This document shows positions 1-8,501 of a stretch of 61,376 nucleotides of DNA, piece after piece (positions within the stretch are counted from its first letter, which is position 1; every line of letters begins with the position of its first letter). This DNA comes from Phocoenobacter atlanticus (GTDB taxonomy: Bacteria > Pseudomonadota > Gammaproteobacteria > Enterobacterales > Pasteurellaceae). A program made the translations under genes and the position numbers. Under the pieces are notes generated by a model. It was not told where the DNA came from. It did not search any database and saw only the letters and a program-made list of their open reading frames with translations. The stretch lies in NCBI RefSeq assembly GCF_030764225.1, contig NZ_JASAXH010000015.1; one strand, given 5' to 3'.

Positions 1-2
1 AT

Positions 3-359
3 GCAAAAGGGCGAATTAATGTGATTGGTGCAATTATAGGTTTTACTTTTCTAACGGTATCCTTATTTGAAGGCAATATTAATTCAGACACGTTTTATGC
101 TTGGCTAAAACAGGATTTATTACCTAAAGTGAAACCTGATTCTGTTTTAGTGATGGATAATGCGACGTTTCATAAACGTCAGGATATGATAACAGCTATC
201 CAAGATAAAGGTATAATTTTAGAATTTCTTCCACCTTATAGTCCTGACTTGAATCCCATTGAAAAAAAGTGGGCTCAAGCCAAGTCTATTAGGAAGAAGT
301 TAAGATGTGATGATATTGACTTTTTATTTCAGGAATATTTTAACTATGTCAAATTATAA
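3..359 (+). mobile_element. IS630-family transposase, C-terminal part (cut by window start)
   Basis: The reading frame is already open at base 3 and continues to a stop at 357-359, so the gene begins outside the window. The visible end carries two hallmarks of IS630/Tc1-type DDE transposases: VMDNATFHK, with the second catalytic Asp, and LPPYSPDLNPIEKKW, with the catalytic Glu. The element catalyses cut-and-paste transposition. A 10-bp perfect inverted repeat (364-373 with 386-395) follows and may belong to the element end. It sits just downstream of licC, where other lic1 loci carry licD. Whether the transposase is intact cannot be judged here. Confidence 0.85.
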
Positions 360-363
360 TACT

Positions 364-395
364 TTAGATATATCAAAATATTTCAATATATCTAA
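364..395. repeat. 10-bp inverted repeat at the IS/licC junction
   Basis: The arms ttagatatat and atatatctaa are perfect complements around a 12-base AT-rich loop. No run of T follows on either strand, so a terminator role is weak. It lies between the stop of the IS630-like transposase and the stop of licC and may be part of the insertion-sequence end. Confidence 0.5.
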
Positions 396-420
396 TGCAA
401 TGAGTTGATGCTCTCTTAAA

Positions 421-1128
421 TTAATTTTTTTCATTCTTTTTTCCTACTAAATTATTCAAAATAAAATTATATTGAATTAAATTATCCATTTCATATCCTT
501 CTGATAACGGTATTTGCTCAGTAGTGACATTGAGTTCTTGAATTATTTCCATTGGAATGTTATCCCAATAAAGTTTAGGGTTTAATAAGGTATCTTTTTC
601 AAGATAATTCATAAACTCGTCCTTTATTTTGTCACAATCAGGTTTTGCCCAATAAGAAATACCGAGTAAACTTGGTTCGCACTCGTTGGTTACTTTAATT
701 TGTCTCACCTTGTTTGATGATAATACTGGCACCCATTCTTTATCACTACGATTAGGGCGTTCTATTACAAAATAACAACTTTGCTCTCGTTGTTTTTTAA
801 AGATATTTTTAAATAACACAACATCGGAATCGATCACATAGCTATTATTAAAATAATTCATTGCCTGATAAAAAGAGTAAATATTATTATATTCACGGTA
901 TTTATCATTTTTTAACAAGTGGCAACCATATTTATCGGATAAATAACTAAATTGCTCTGCAAGATGTCCTGTAACAATATAAATATCCGTAATTCCTGCT
1001 TCGTGTAGATATATAATCGTTCTTTCAATATTAGGAATACCATTGATAGGTAACAGTGCTTTATGTGTTTTTTGTGTAATATCTTTAAAGCGACTGCCTA
1101 ATCCTGCTGCTAATATAATCGCATTCAT
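421..1128 (-). CDS. licC: LicC-type CTP:phosphocholine cytidylyltransferase
   Basis: A nucleotidyltransferase of 235 residues that would activate phosphocholine with CTP to give CDP-choline in the cytoplasm. The N-terminus MNAIILAAGLGSRF is the nucleotide-binding loop of sugar-phosphate nucleotidyltransferases, followed by the conserved Lys of THKALLPING and a VIDSDVVLF segment that supplies metal-binding Asp residues. The start ATG overlaps the licB stop by four bases, indicating translational coupling. It is last in a licA-licB-licC unit. Assignment as LicC rather than a generic nucleotidyltransferase rests mainly on the neighbours. No licD phosphocholine transferase follows; an IS630-type transposase does. 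Confidence 0.85.
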   Translation of the reverse strand: MNAIILAAGLGSRFKDITQKTHKALLPINGIPNIERTIIYLHEAGITDIYIVTGHLAEQFSYLSDKYGCHLLKNDKYREYNNIYSFYQAMNYFNNSYVIDSDVVLFKNIFKKQREQSCYFVIERPNRSDKEWVPVLSSNKVRQIKVTNECEPSLLGISYWAKPDCDKIKDEFMNYLEKDTLLNPKLYWDNIPMEIIQELNVTTEQIPLSEGYEMDNLIQYNFILNNLVGKKNEKN

Positions 1129-2039
1129 AATTTTTCTCGCTTATCTTTGAGGGTAATAGTTGTACCTACAACAACTCCTATTGTGAGCAGTACTATTGAT
1201 ATATTCATTTCTGTTCTTCCCAATATCACACTTAGTAACACAATCCAAAATCCATAAGTGATATTTAACATCATTGCTCTAATTGGTTTAATCAAATAAA
1301 TGGCTTGATAATAAAGCAAATAAGAGAGCATTGAAGAAGCAAATATAAGACATAACAGAAAAACAAAATGAGACTCTGTAAAGGATTTAAACAGTGTGGC
1401 GGTATCTAATTCAAAAAAGAACAACAAAAACAAATAACCTAAACTCGCCCCTAGCTGTCTAAAAAAATACACAACAGTAGAGGGTAAAAACTGCATTACA
1501 TAAGATGAAAGCACAATCTCTGCTCCCCAACTTAATGCACTAATAAAGGCAAGCCCTACGCCGAATAATAAAATTTGTGAAGAACTCAAATCAAGGCTTA
1601 ATAAAAGTGTGCAAAATATCGCTATACTAAAACCGATAATTCCCCACTTTGTCATACGCTCTTTTAAAAATAGAAAAGATAATAATGCCCCAAATACAGG
1701 ATAAAGAGATGAAATAGGGGCTGCATAGCCCACACCAATATAACTAATTGCTTGTAAGTAGCAAAACATTCCAATTGGACCACCGATTAAGCCAGCAATT
1801 ACTGCTAGTATACTCACTTGTTTATGCGTTATTAATTTACGGTGTTGCGGTACTTTTTTATAGCAAAGCAACCCCGCTAATAGTAAAGAACCACTTTCAA
1901 TTAAAAAAAGCAGAGATAATATAATCACTAAAGAAGCAACAAAGGGATAATCTTTATTTAATACTTCATATAGAATCCCAGTTACACTCCAGAGCAAGCC
2001 TGATAATAGTCCAAATATATAACCTTTATATTTTACCAT
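1125..2039 (-). CDS. licB: LicB-type choline permease (DMT superfamily)
   Basis: An integral inner-membrane protein of 304 residues with about ten hydrophobic segments, typical of the drug/metabolite (EamA) transporter superfamily. In lic1 loci this protein imports choline for lipopolysaccharide decoration. The first segment, GYIFGLLSGLLWSVTGILYE, and the later ISSLYPVFGALLSFLFLKER are EamA-like. Its start shares a base with the end of licA and its end overlaps licC, so the three genes are tightly coupled. Substrate is inferred from context; the fold alone would not separate choline from other small molecules. Confidence 0.85.
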   Translation of the reverse strand: MVKYKGYIFGLLSGLLWSVTGILYEVLNKDYPFVASLVIILSLLFLIESGSLLLAGLLCYKKVPQHRKLITHKQVSILAVIAGLIGGPIGMFCYLQAISYIGVGYAAPISSLYPVFGALLSFLFLKERMTKWGIIGFSIAIFCTLLLSLDLSSSQILLFGVGLAFISALSWGAEIVLSSYVMQFLPSTVVYFFRQLGASLGYLFLLFFFELDTATLFKSFTESHFVFLLCLIFASSMLSYLLYYQAIYLIKPIRAMMLNITYGFWIVLLSVILGRTEMNISIVLLTIGVVVGTTITLKDKREKL

Positions 2040-2926
2040 TAATTATTTTCTCGCTCTTTCCAGTTTTTCATAAATTGAATGGCTCTCTCAATTCTGATTT
2101 GTCCATAATCATCAAAAAATTCATTATTTTCTTCTTTTACTAACGTCCAAATAAACCATAAAATATCTTGTGTAAATTGATATAAATGAATTTTTTTCAA
2201 TAACTCATCATCTTCTTTTCCATCAAAGTAGTGGTGTAAGAAAAAGGCTTGCTCTTCTTCATTTAATTTTGATTCAAGTAAAAAAGCAGCAATATCAAAC
2301 ATAGGATCATTCATTCCTGAATATTCCCAATCAATAAAATAAACGGATTGTTGTTTAAGTAAAATATTTTCAGGCACAAGATCATTATGACAAGGCACCA
2401 GTACTTTGTTATTAGTTAAGTAAGAACTAATAGACTTCAAAAATAAAAGTAAATCAGGAATATCTTTACTATATTCATAAAATGAGTGCTTATTTTTTAA
2501 TAACCCGACATATTTATCCAATTCATTAAAAACATTGAATTCATTAGCAAATATCACAGTGCTACAATGCAATTTTTTTAAAGTTTTGGCAATAAGTTCT
2601 AAATTAGAATATGCTTTAATTGTTGAATGATCTAATGCTGTGCTATTTGATAAATATTTAGTAATTTTAATACCTGAATTAGCATCAATAAAGCAGGTTT
2701 CAACATTAAATTGTTGTTCTGACATTAATAAACTATTAACAGATTCATAATCTCGTTCAATAAGTCTTTCTGTCATAGCCCCAGGGACACGAAGTACATA
2801 ATTTAGTTTGTTTTTTGTGCAAACTAGATAATTTTGGTTTGTCATTCCTCCTAAAAAGGAAATGTTTTTTATTGACGATAGTGGTAGAGACAAACATCCT
2901 TGTACTATTCTTATAATTTTATCCAT
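2039..2926 (-). CDS. licA: LicA-type choline kinase
   Basis: A kinase of 295 residues in the choline/ethanolamine kinase and APH fold, phosphorylating choline with ATP as the first step toward phosphocholine on LPS. Visible motifs are the N-terminal substrate/ATP lobe GGMTNQNYLV, the catalytic loop VPCHNDLVPENILL (Brenner motif) and the metal-binding YFIDWEYSGMNDPMFD. The ATG at 2926 is the natural start. In Haemophilus influenzae licA begins with CAAT repeats that switch expression; here neither the 5' coding region nor the 170-base upstream gap has tetranucleotide repeats, so this copy should not phase-vary in that way. Confidence 0.9.
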   Translation of the reverse strand: MDKIIRIVQGCLSLPLSSIKNISFLGGMTNQNYLVCTKNKLNYVLRVPGAMTERLIERDYESVNSLLMSEQQFNVETCFIDANSGIKITKYLSNSTALDHSTIKAYSNLELIAKTLKKLHCSTVIFANEFNVFNELDKYVGLLKNKHSFYEYSKDIPDLLLFLKSISSYLTNNKVLVPCHNDLVPENILLKQQSVYFIDWEYSGMNDPMFDIAAFLLESKLNEEEQAFFLHHYFDGKEDDELLKKIHLYQFTQDILWFIWTLVKEENNEFFDDYGQIRIERAIQFMKNWKERENN

Positions 2927-3098
2927 ATAATTATAATGTTTTTTTGAAATAAAAAATCAGATAATCCTTCTGATACAATCAAGCAGTATAACATAGATAT
3001 TTTTAATTATATAACCATAATAATATAAATTTTTTATGCGTTATTTCACTAACTTTGTTACTATATATCCCATAAAAAGATAACCTCAAGGAATAAAA

Positions 3099-4007
3099 AT
3101 GTATTGGTTTAAAAATGTGATGATTTATCGTTTAACCTCACCGCTTGAAATAAACAGTGATGAGTTGGAAACAAAACTGCAGACAAATAAATATCACCCT
3201 TGTTCGCAAAGTGAGATGAGTAAATTTGGCTGGGGAACGCCATTAGTTACCAGTGATTTGTTGCATTTCAATTTACAAAAGCAATTTTTATTAGTTTCAC
3301 ATAAAGAAGAGAAAATCTTACCAGCTCCTGTAATTAAAGCAGAAATGGAAGAACGCATTGCTGTGTTGGAAGAAAAAGAAAACCGTAAATTGAAAAAAAC
3401 AGAGAAACAAGCAATTAAAGATGATGTAGTCGCAATGTTATTACCTCGTGCATTTAGTAAACATCAACATACGGCAATTTGGTTAGATTTAGAAACCCAA
3501 TTAGTTTACGTGGATAGTGCTTCAAGTAAGCGTGCGGAAGATACCTTAGCATTATTACGCAAAACCCTAGGTTCTTTACCCGTTGTGCCAATCTCGTTTA
3601 CTTTACAACCTAGTGAAGTAATGACAAATTGGGTTGCGAAAGGACATACACCAAATTGGCTCACGTTGTTAGAAGAAGCAGAGTTAAAATCCTTTGATAC
3701 TGAAAGTGTTATTCGTTGTAAACGCCAAGATTTAGAAACTGAAGAGATTGGTTTACATTTAACTGCAGGCAAATATGTCACCAAATTAGCATTGGAATGG
3801 GAAGAACATTTTTCTTTTGTACTCAATGATGATGCGACCCTTTCTCGTGTAAAATATGCCGATGACATCAAAGAAAAAAATGATGATATTTTAAAAGAAG
3901 ATATAGCACAACGTTTTGATGCTGATTTTGTGTTGATGACAGGTGAGTTAAAGCAATTTACTCAAAATTTAATTGAAGAATTTGGTGGCATTAAAGAGCG
4001 TTTATAA
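3099..4007 (+). CDS. rdgC: Recombination-associated protein RdgC
   Basis: The 302-residue protein starts MYWFKNVMIYRLT and is full length for RdgC, a ring-shaped double-stranded DNA-binding protein that limits RecA filament use and is linked to replication restart. The family-typical KHQHTAIWLDLETQLVYVDS and the acidic C-terminal region are present. An AAGGA ribosome site lies just before the ATG. Its stop overlaps the nudB start (TAATG), so it is the first gene of an rdgC-nudB-yebC run. Divergent from licA across 170 AT-rich bases that must contain both promoters. Confidence 0.93.
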   Translation: MYWFKNVMIYRLTSPLEINSDELETKLQTNKYHPCSQSEMSKFGWGTPLVTSDLLHFNLQKQFLLVSHKEEKILPAPVIKAEMEERIAVLEEKENRKLKKTEKQAIKDDVVAMLLPRAFSKHQHTAIWLDLETQLVYVDSASSKRAEDTLALLRKTLGSLPVVPISFTLQPSEVMTNWVAKGHTPNWLTLLEEAELKSFDTESVIRCKRQDLETEEIGLHLTAGKYVTKLALEWEEHFSFVLNDDATLSRVKYADDIKEKNDDILKEDIAQRFDADFVLMTGELKQFTQNLIEEFGGIKERL

Positions 4008-4450
4008 TGGCATATAAAAATAATCAGTCTGTTCTTGTGGTTATTTATGCAACAACGACTAATCGAGTATTAATGTTACAACGCCAAGATGATCCTACTT
4101 TTTGGCAATCAGTAACAGGCACGATTGAAAAGGGTGAAGAACCTTTTCAAACAGCATTAAGAGAAGTCAAAGAAGAAACAGGAATTGATATTATTGCTCA
4201 AAATTTATCACTTTATGACACAAAAAAGAGTATAAAATTTGAGATTTTTCCTCAATTCCGTTATAAATATGCCCCAGATGTAACGCATTGTACCGAACAT
4301 TGGTTTTTATTGGCACTTGAACAAGAAATTGAGCCAGCATTAACCGAACATTTGGCTTTTCAGTGGCTAAATATGAATGATGCAATACAATTAACCAAAT
4401 CGCCGAATAATGCACAGGCGATACAGCAATTTTTAAATCAAAGTAATTAA
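4007..4450 (+). CDS. nudB: Dihydroneopterin triphosphate diphosphatase (Nudix)
   Basis: A 147-residue Nudix hydrolase that removes pyrophosphate from dihydroneopterin triphosphate in folate synthesis. The Nudix box is clear (GTIEKGEEPFQTALREVKEE, ending ETGI), containing the GX5EX7REUXEEXGU pattern. The early segment VLVVIYATTTNRVLMLQR is typical of NudB, formerly NtpA. The gene is translationally coupled to rdgC and followed 19 bases later by yebC, an order also found around nudB-yebC-ruvC in enterics. Specific substrate is inferred from family resemblance and context. Confidence 0.88.
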   Translation: MAYKNNQSVLVVIYATTTNRVLMLQRQDDPTFWQSVTGTIEKGEEPFQTALREVKEETGIDIIAQNLSLYDTKKSIKFEIFPQFRYKYAPDVTHCTEHWFLLALEQEIEPALTEHLAFQWLNMNDAIQLTKSPNNAQAIQQFLNQSN

Positions 4451-4469
4451 ATTAAAAAAAGGAAAATTT

Positions 4470-5210
4470 ATGGCAGGTCATAGTAAGTGGGCTAACATCA
4501 AACACCGCAAAGCAGCACAAGATGCACAACGTGGTAAAATTTTTACAAAATTAATTCGTGAATTAGTAACAGCAGCAAAAATAGGGGGGGGCGATCCTGC
4601 TGCCAATCCTCGTTTGCGTGCGGCAGTGGATAAAGCATTATCAAGTAATATGACACGTGATACGATCAACCGTGCGATTGAGCGTGGTGTCGGTGGTGGT
4701 GATGACACGAATATGGAAACCAAAATCTATGAAGGTTACGGTGCTGGCGGTGTTGCGGTGATGGTTGAGTGTTTAAGTGATAATGCAAATCGTACCATTT
4801 CACAAGTGCGTCCAAGTTTTACAAAATGTGGTGGTAGCTTAGGAACGGAAGGTTCAGTAGGTTATTTATTTACTAAACAAGGCTTAATTTTAATTGCAGA
4901 AGCAGATGAAGATAGTTTAACCGAAGCAGCAATTGAAGCGGGGGCTGACGATATTCAGTCACAAGACGATGGCTCTTTTGAAATCTATACAGCGTGGGAA
5001 GACGTAAGCTCAGTAAAAGATGAAATTGAAAAAGCTGGCTTTAAAATAGAATCTGCGGAAGTGACGATGATCCCTTCAACCTCAGTGGATTTAGACGCTG
5101 AAACTGCACCAAAATTATTACGTTTAATTGATATGCTAGAAGATTGTGATGATGTTCAAAATGTTTATCACAATGGTGAGATCAGTGATGAGGTAGCGGC
5201 AACGCTTTAA
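4470..5210 (+). CDS. yebC: YebC/PmpR-family protein
   Basis: A 246-residue member of the YebC/PmpR/TACO1 family, beginning MAGHSKWANIKHRKAAQDAQ as in nearly all homologues. Family members act as DNA-binding regulators and, in recent work, as factors relieving ribosome stalling at proline stretches. The ribosome site AAAAGGAAA precedes the ATG. An unusual feature is an unbroken run of eight G at 4584-4591, produced by the codons for Ile-Gly-Gly-Gly near residue 40; addition or loss of a base there would end the protein early. The frame is intact in this sequence. Confidence 0.93.
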   Translation: MAGHSKWANIKHRKAAQDAQRGKIFTKLIRELVTAAKIGGGDPAANPRLRAAVDKALSSNMTRDTINRAIERGVGGGDDTNMETKIYEGYGAGGVAVMVECLSDNANRTISQVRPSFTKCGGSLGTEGSVGYLFTKQGLILIAEADEDSLTEAAIEAGADDIQSQDDGSFEIYTAWEDVSSVKDEIEKAGFKIESAEVTMIPSTSVDLDAETAPKLLRLIDMLEDCDDVQNVYHNGEISDEVAATL

Positions 5211-5221
5211 TTTTTACTTGT

Positions 5222-5424
5222 TGGGATTCCCCCCTCCTAGCCTCCCCCCGCAAGCGGAGGGAGGAATGTAAAGTAATTAATAAAAATTAAAATCCCCTCC
5301 TCCGTTTGTAGGGAAGGAATGATTAATAAGATTAAAATCCCCTCCTCCGTTTGTGGGGAAGGAATGATTAATAAGATTAAAATTCCCTCCTCCGCTTGCG
5401 GGGGAGGGTTAGGGTGGGGGTAAA
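5222..5424. repeat. GC-rich repeat cluster with a 45-bp tandem unit
   Basis: Between the converging yebC and gpmA genes lies a 45-base unit repeated head to tail at 5286-5330 and 5331-5375, differing at one base (tagggg versus tggggg context), then a diverged third copy from 5376. Each unit holds a C-rich arm (cccctcctccg) facing a G-rich arm, so each can fold. An inverted relative occupies 5228-5265. The sequence is far richer in G and C than its surroundings. It resembles dispersed palindromic repeats of the REP/MITE kind and may also stop transcription from both sides. No protein is encoded. Confidence 0.8.
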
Positions 5425-5426
5425 AG

Positions 5427-6110
5427 TTAAAGGTAGCGTTTACTTACTACTTTTAAATCTTTATCTAAAGTATAAACCAATGGTTGACCAGTCGGGATTT
5501 CTAAATCCATAATATCTTCATCAGAGATACCTTCAATGTGTTTTGCTAATGCACGTAATGAATTACCGTGTGCAGCCACTAAAACACGTTTTCCAGCAAT
5601 AATTGCAGGTGCAATTTGATCTTCCCAGAAAGGAAGTACACGCTCTAAGGTTACTTTTAAGTTTTCACCATCAGGGATCACATCGTGTGGAAGGTGTGCA
5701 TAACGACGATCATTATGGGCTGAATTTGGGTCATTACGATCTTGTAATGGTGGTAAAGTATCGTAAGAACGACGCCAGATATGAACTTGCTCTTCACCGT
5801 GTTCTTCAGCCGCTTCTTTTTTATTTAATCCTTGTAAACCACCATAATGACGCTCATTTAAACGCCAAGATTTAATCTGTGGTACAAACAATTGATCAGA
5901 TTCTTCTAATACAAAGTTACAGGTTTTAATTGCACGTTTTAATACAGAAGTAAACGCGATATCAAATTCAAAGCCTGCTGCTTTTAATTTACGACCTGCT
6001 TCTTTTGCTTCTTCAACGCCTTTTTCAGCTAAATTAACATCGTGCCAACCAGTGAAAAGGTTTAATTGGTTCCACTCACTTAAACCGTGACGAATAAATA
6101 CTAATTCCAT
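5427..6110 (-). CDS. gpmA: 2,3-bisphosphoglycerate-dependent phosphoglycerate mutase
   Basis: A 227-residue glycolytic enzyme interconverting 3- and 2-phosphoglycerate. The catalytic phosphohistidine motif is FIRHGLSEWN (His8), with RLNERHYGGLQG and the second histidine in AAHGNSLRAL. AGGAGT lies just before the ATG. The convergent gene is yebC; the divergent neighbour is envC. In Escherichia coli the envC-yibQ pair follows the cofactor-independent mutase gpmM, so here the same neighbourhood carries the unrelated cofactor-dependent enzyme, pointing the other way. Confidence 0.96.
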   Translation of the reverse strand: MELVFIRHGLSEWNQLNLFTGWHDVNLAEKGVEEAKEAGRKLKAAGFEFDIAFTSVLKRAIKTCNFVLEESDQLFVPQIKSWRLNERHYGGLQGLNKKEAAEEHGEEQVHIWRRSYDTLPPLQDRNDPNSAHNDRRYAHLPHDVIPDGENLKVTLERVLPFWEDQIAPAIIAGKRVLVAAHGNSLRALAKHIEGISDEDIMDLEIPTGQPLVYTLDKDLKVVSKRYL

Positions 6111-6269
6111 AAAGGACTCCTATTTTGTTTATATTTAAATTAAAAACACTGTTATTTTACAACAAAAATTGTTTTTTTTTAAAGATAAAGCCTGAATTAT
6201 TTAAGAAAAGCTGATTTTTCTCAAAGAACAGATTAAAATAGGTTCTTTTTTTAGGTATTAGGGCTTTTT

Positions 6270-7460
6270 GTGAAGTTATTACATTTGTATAAAATAGTCA
6301 TTGTTATTTTATTGGGTGGTTTATGTTTATTTCAGCCAGTGGTAGCAAGTGATCTTTCTAAAATTCAGCATAAAATAAAGAAACAACAAGATAAGATCTA
6401 TTTACAACGTAAAAAGCGTAATGAATTACAAGCAACATTGAAAAAGCAAGAACTTAAAATAAGTGAAGTAAGCCAGCAATTACAAAAAACAGAAGCAACT
6501 CTTATAGAATTAAAGCAAATAATCAGAAAAACAGAACAACAAATTGAGCAACTTGAGAAGCAAGAGAATAAACAGAAAAATCGTTTAAGAGAGCAATTAG
6601 ATTCAGCATATCGTTCAGGTATTCATCCTTCTGCATTCAAAAGATTATTGTCAAAAGAGGCCAAAGATGCAGATAGAATGGCAAAATATTATGAACATAT
6701 GAATCAAGCTCGAATAGAACTAATAGAAGATATCCGTCATACTCAAAGTAAACTTATAGAACAGAGAAACTTTTTAGAGAAACAAAAAGAAGAAAATATA
6801 GCACAACTTACTGAACAAAAATCACAAAAAAATAAATTAGAAAGAGTGACTTCACAACGAGAAAAGACTATTTCTTCTATTAATGAAATGATTGAAAAAG
6901 ATAAAACACAATTAATCACATTAAAGAAAAATGCAAAAGCACTACAAGATAAAATTGCAAAAGCTAATCGTGAGGCAAAACAAAGAGAAAATCGTGAAAT
7001 TGCAGAATTAAAAGTACAAAAAGAAAGATCTGGTAAAGGAACACTGACTCAAGCTGAAATTCAAAAAGTACGTGCAGGTAATGGATTAGGGGTAGCAAGA
7101 AAGCAATATCAACAACCTGTGAAAGGACGAATAATACAGCATTTTAATCCAACTCAAAGTTGGAAAGGAATTGTAATCAAAGCATCAGCAGGACAAAATG
7201 TGACAGCTATTGCTTCAGGACGAGTGATTTTATCGGACTGGCTACAAGGTTATGGAAATGTTGTTTTTATTGATCACGGAAAAGGCTATTCTTCAATTTA
7301 TGGCTACAATAACAGTGTTTTAGTTAAAAGAGGTGATAGAGTTGTGAAAGGAGAAGTGATAGCTAAAGTGGGAAATTCTGGTGGGCAAATACAGTCAGGA
7401 TTATATTTTGGCATTACTTACAAAGGGCAAGCAAAAAACCCATTACTTTGGGTTAAATAG
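6270..7460 (+). CDS. envC: Murein hydrolase activator EnvC
   Basis: A 396-residue secreted divisome protein. Residues 1-26 form a signal peptide (ending VVASD), residues about 28-245 are a long Lys/Glu/Gln-rich coiled coil, and residues about 285-396 are a LytM (M23) domain. The zinc ligands are missing (WKGIVI where active enzymes have HxGxD), as in EnvC, which activates the amidases AmiA/AmiB rather than cutting murein. The start is a GTG at 6270 with a weak ribosome site; the hydrophobic signal begins directly after it. A deacetylase-family gene follows after 14 bases. Confidence 0.92.
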   Translation: MKLLHLYKIVIVILLGGLCLFQPVVASDLSKIQHKIKKQQDKIYLQRKKRNELQATLKKQELKISEVSQQLQKTEATLIELKQIIRKTEQQIEQLEKQENKQKNRLREQLDSAYRSGIHPSAFKRLLSKEAKDADRMAKYYEHMNQARIELIEDIRHTQSKLIEQRNFLEKQKEENIAQLTEQKSQKNKLERVTSQREKTISSINEMIEKDKTQLITLKKNAKALQDKIAKANREAKQRENREIAELKVQKERSGKGTLTQAEIQKVRAGNGLGVARKQYQQPVKGRIIQHFNPTQSWKGIVIKASAGQNVTAIASGRVILSDWLQGYGNVVFIDHGKGYSSIYGYNNSVLVKRGDRVVKGEVIAKVGNSGGQIQSGLYFGITYKGQAKNPLLWVK

Positions 7461-7474
7461 AAGGTAAATATTTA

Positions 7475-8329
7475 ATGTATAAAGTTAAAATAAACAAATA
7501 TAAGCGGTTAGTTATTATTCTTTTTTTGCAAATTTTTATATGGATGATACCGCTTGCCAATGCAGGAAAGTTAGTTATTGTTATTGATGATATTGGCTAT
7601 CGCAGTCAAGATCAGGCGATTTATCATTTACCTAAAGCGGTAAATGTTTCAATTATTCCTGCCGCCCCTTATGCAACAGTAAGAGCAAAACAAGCTTTTG
7701 AGCAACAACGTGATATTTTAATTCATTTACCGATGCAGCCATTAAGTAATATTCCCATTGAAACAGGAGCATTAAAAATTGGGATGTCGAAAGAAAAAAT
7801 TAAAAATTTAATTGTGAATGCAAGAAAAAAAGTACCTTATGCCATTGGCTTAAATAACCATATGGGAAGTGCAGCAACAGCGGATAGAACGTCAATGAGC
7901 TATTTGATGGATATATTAGCGGAAAATAAATTATTTTTTTTGGACAGTGTAACCAGTGGAAAAACAGTTGCAGCAGATATTGCTAAGAGTTTAGGTATTC
8001 CTACTTTAAAGCGTAATGTATTTTTAGATGACAGTAATAAATTAGCAGATGTTCAAAATCGTTTTGATTATGCTGTTCGTTATGCACAAAAAAATGGACT
8101 AGCAATTTTAATTGGGCATCCTAGAAATAATAGTATTAAAGTTTTACAACAAGGACTGAAAAATTTACCTGATGATGTACAACTGGTCAATATTGGCAGT
8201 TTATGGCGTAATGAAAAAATAGTCACAGAAAAAGATTTTATTTTATTTTTTGAAATAAAACCTTCACAAACGTCAAAAGGAAGCAATCCTACTCATATTC
8301 CTTTATTAAGAGGCGTGCCAAAAGAATAA
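7475..8329 (+). CDS. Divergent polysaccharide deacetylase family protein (YibQ-like)
   Basis: A 284-residue exported protein with a signal-like N-terminus (hydrophobic 12-28, then LANAG) followed by the divergent deacetylase domain: KLVIVIDDIGYRSQD near the start, the HLPMQP segment, GLNNHMGSAAT and the C-terminal ILIGHPRNNS. In this family the NodB-like fold is retained; the biochemical role is not settled. It sits directly downstream of envC as yibQ does in enterics, suggesting a cell-envelope or division role. The first 90 bases of the gene contain an aagcggt/accgctt uptake-signal pair. Confidence 0.87.
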   Translation: MYKVKINKYKRLVIILFLQIFIWMIPLANAGKLVIVIDDIGYRSQDQAIYHLPKAVNVSIIPAAPYATVRAKQAFEQQRDILIHLPMQPLSNIPIETGALKIGMSKEKIKNLIVNARKKVPYAIGLNNHMGSAATADRTSMSYLMDILAENKLFFLDSVTSGKTVAADIAKSLGIPTLKRNVFLDDSNKLADVQNRFDYAVRYAQKNGLAILIGHPRNNSIKVLQQGLKNLPDDVQLVNIGSLWRNEKIVTEKDFILFFEIKPSQTSKGSNPTHIPLLRGVPKE

Positions 8330-8378
8330 TAGCAAGCGATACAAGTTTTAAAAATTTACAAATTAAATATCTAGTATG

Positions 8379-8451
8379 GAGGCGTAGTATACTACGCCTC
8401 TTGTATCTTGCCAGCTTATCCAATTAAACCAGTAAATTGAGTAGGCAAGAT
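8379..8451. repeat. Perfect 22-bp palindrome and a second inverted repeat
   Basis: A perfect 22-base palindrome at 8379-8400 (half-site gaggcgtagta) is followed by a second inverted pair, atcttgcc at 8405-8412 and ggcaagat at 8444-8451. They fill the gap between the converging deacetylase and betT genes. Neither stem is followed by a clear T run, so this is only a possible bidirectional terminator; a protein-binding site or a small mobile repeat is equally possible. Confidence 0.6.
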
Positions 8452-8501
8452 GGTATCTACAAATACAATGATTAAGTTATATATCAGCTGTACTGTAAAT
8501 T

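Noticed and set aside
2900..3098. Tetranucleotide repeats expected near licA
   Set aside because: Looked for CAAT or other short repeats in and before licA; none are present.
3506..3871. Reverse-strand frame of 121 codons inside rdgC
   Set aside because: Shadow of a well-conserved gene with no ribosome site and no recognisable protein motif.
5286..5420. Possible small CRISPR array
   Set aside because: The units abut directly without unique spacers, and no cas genes are present.
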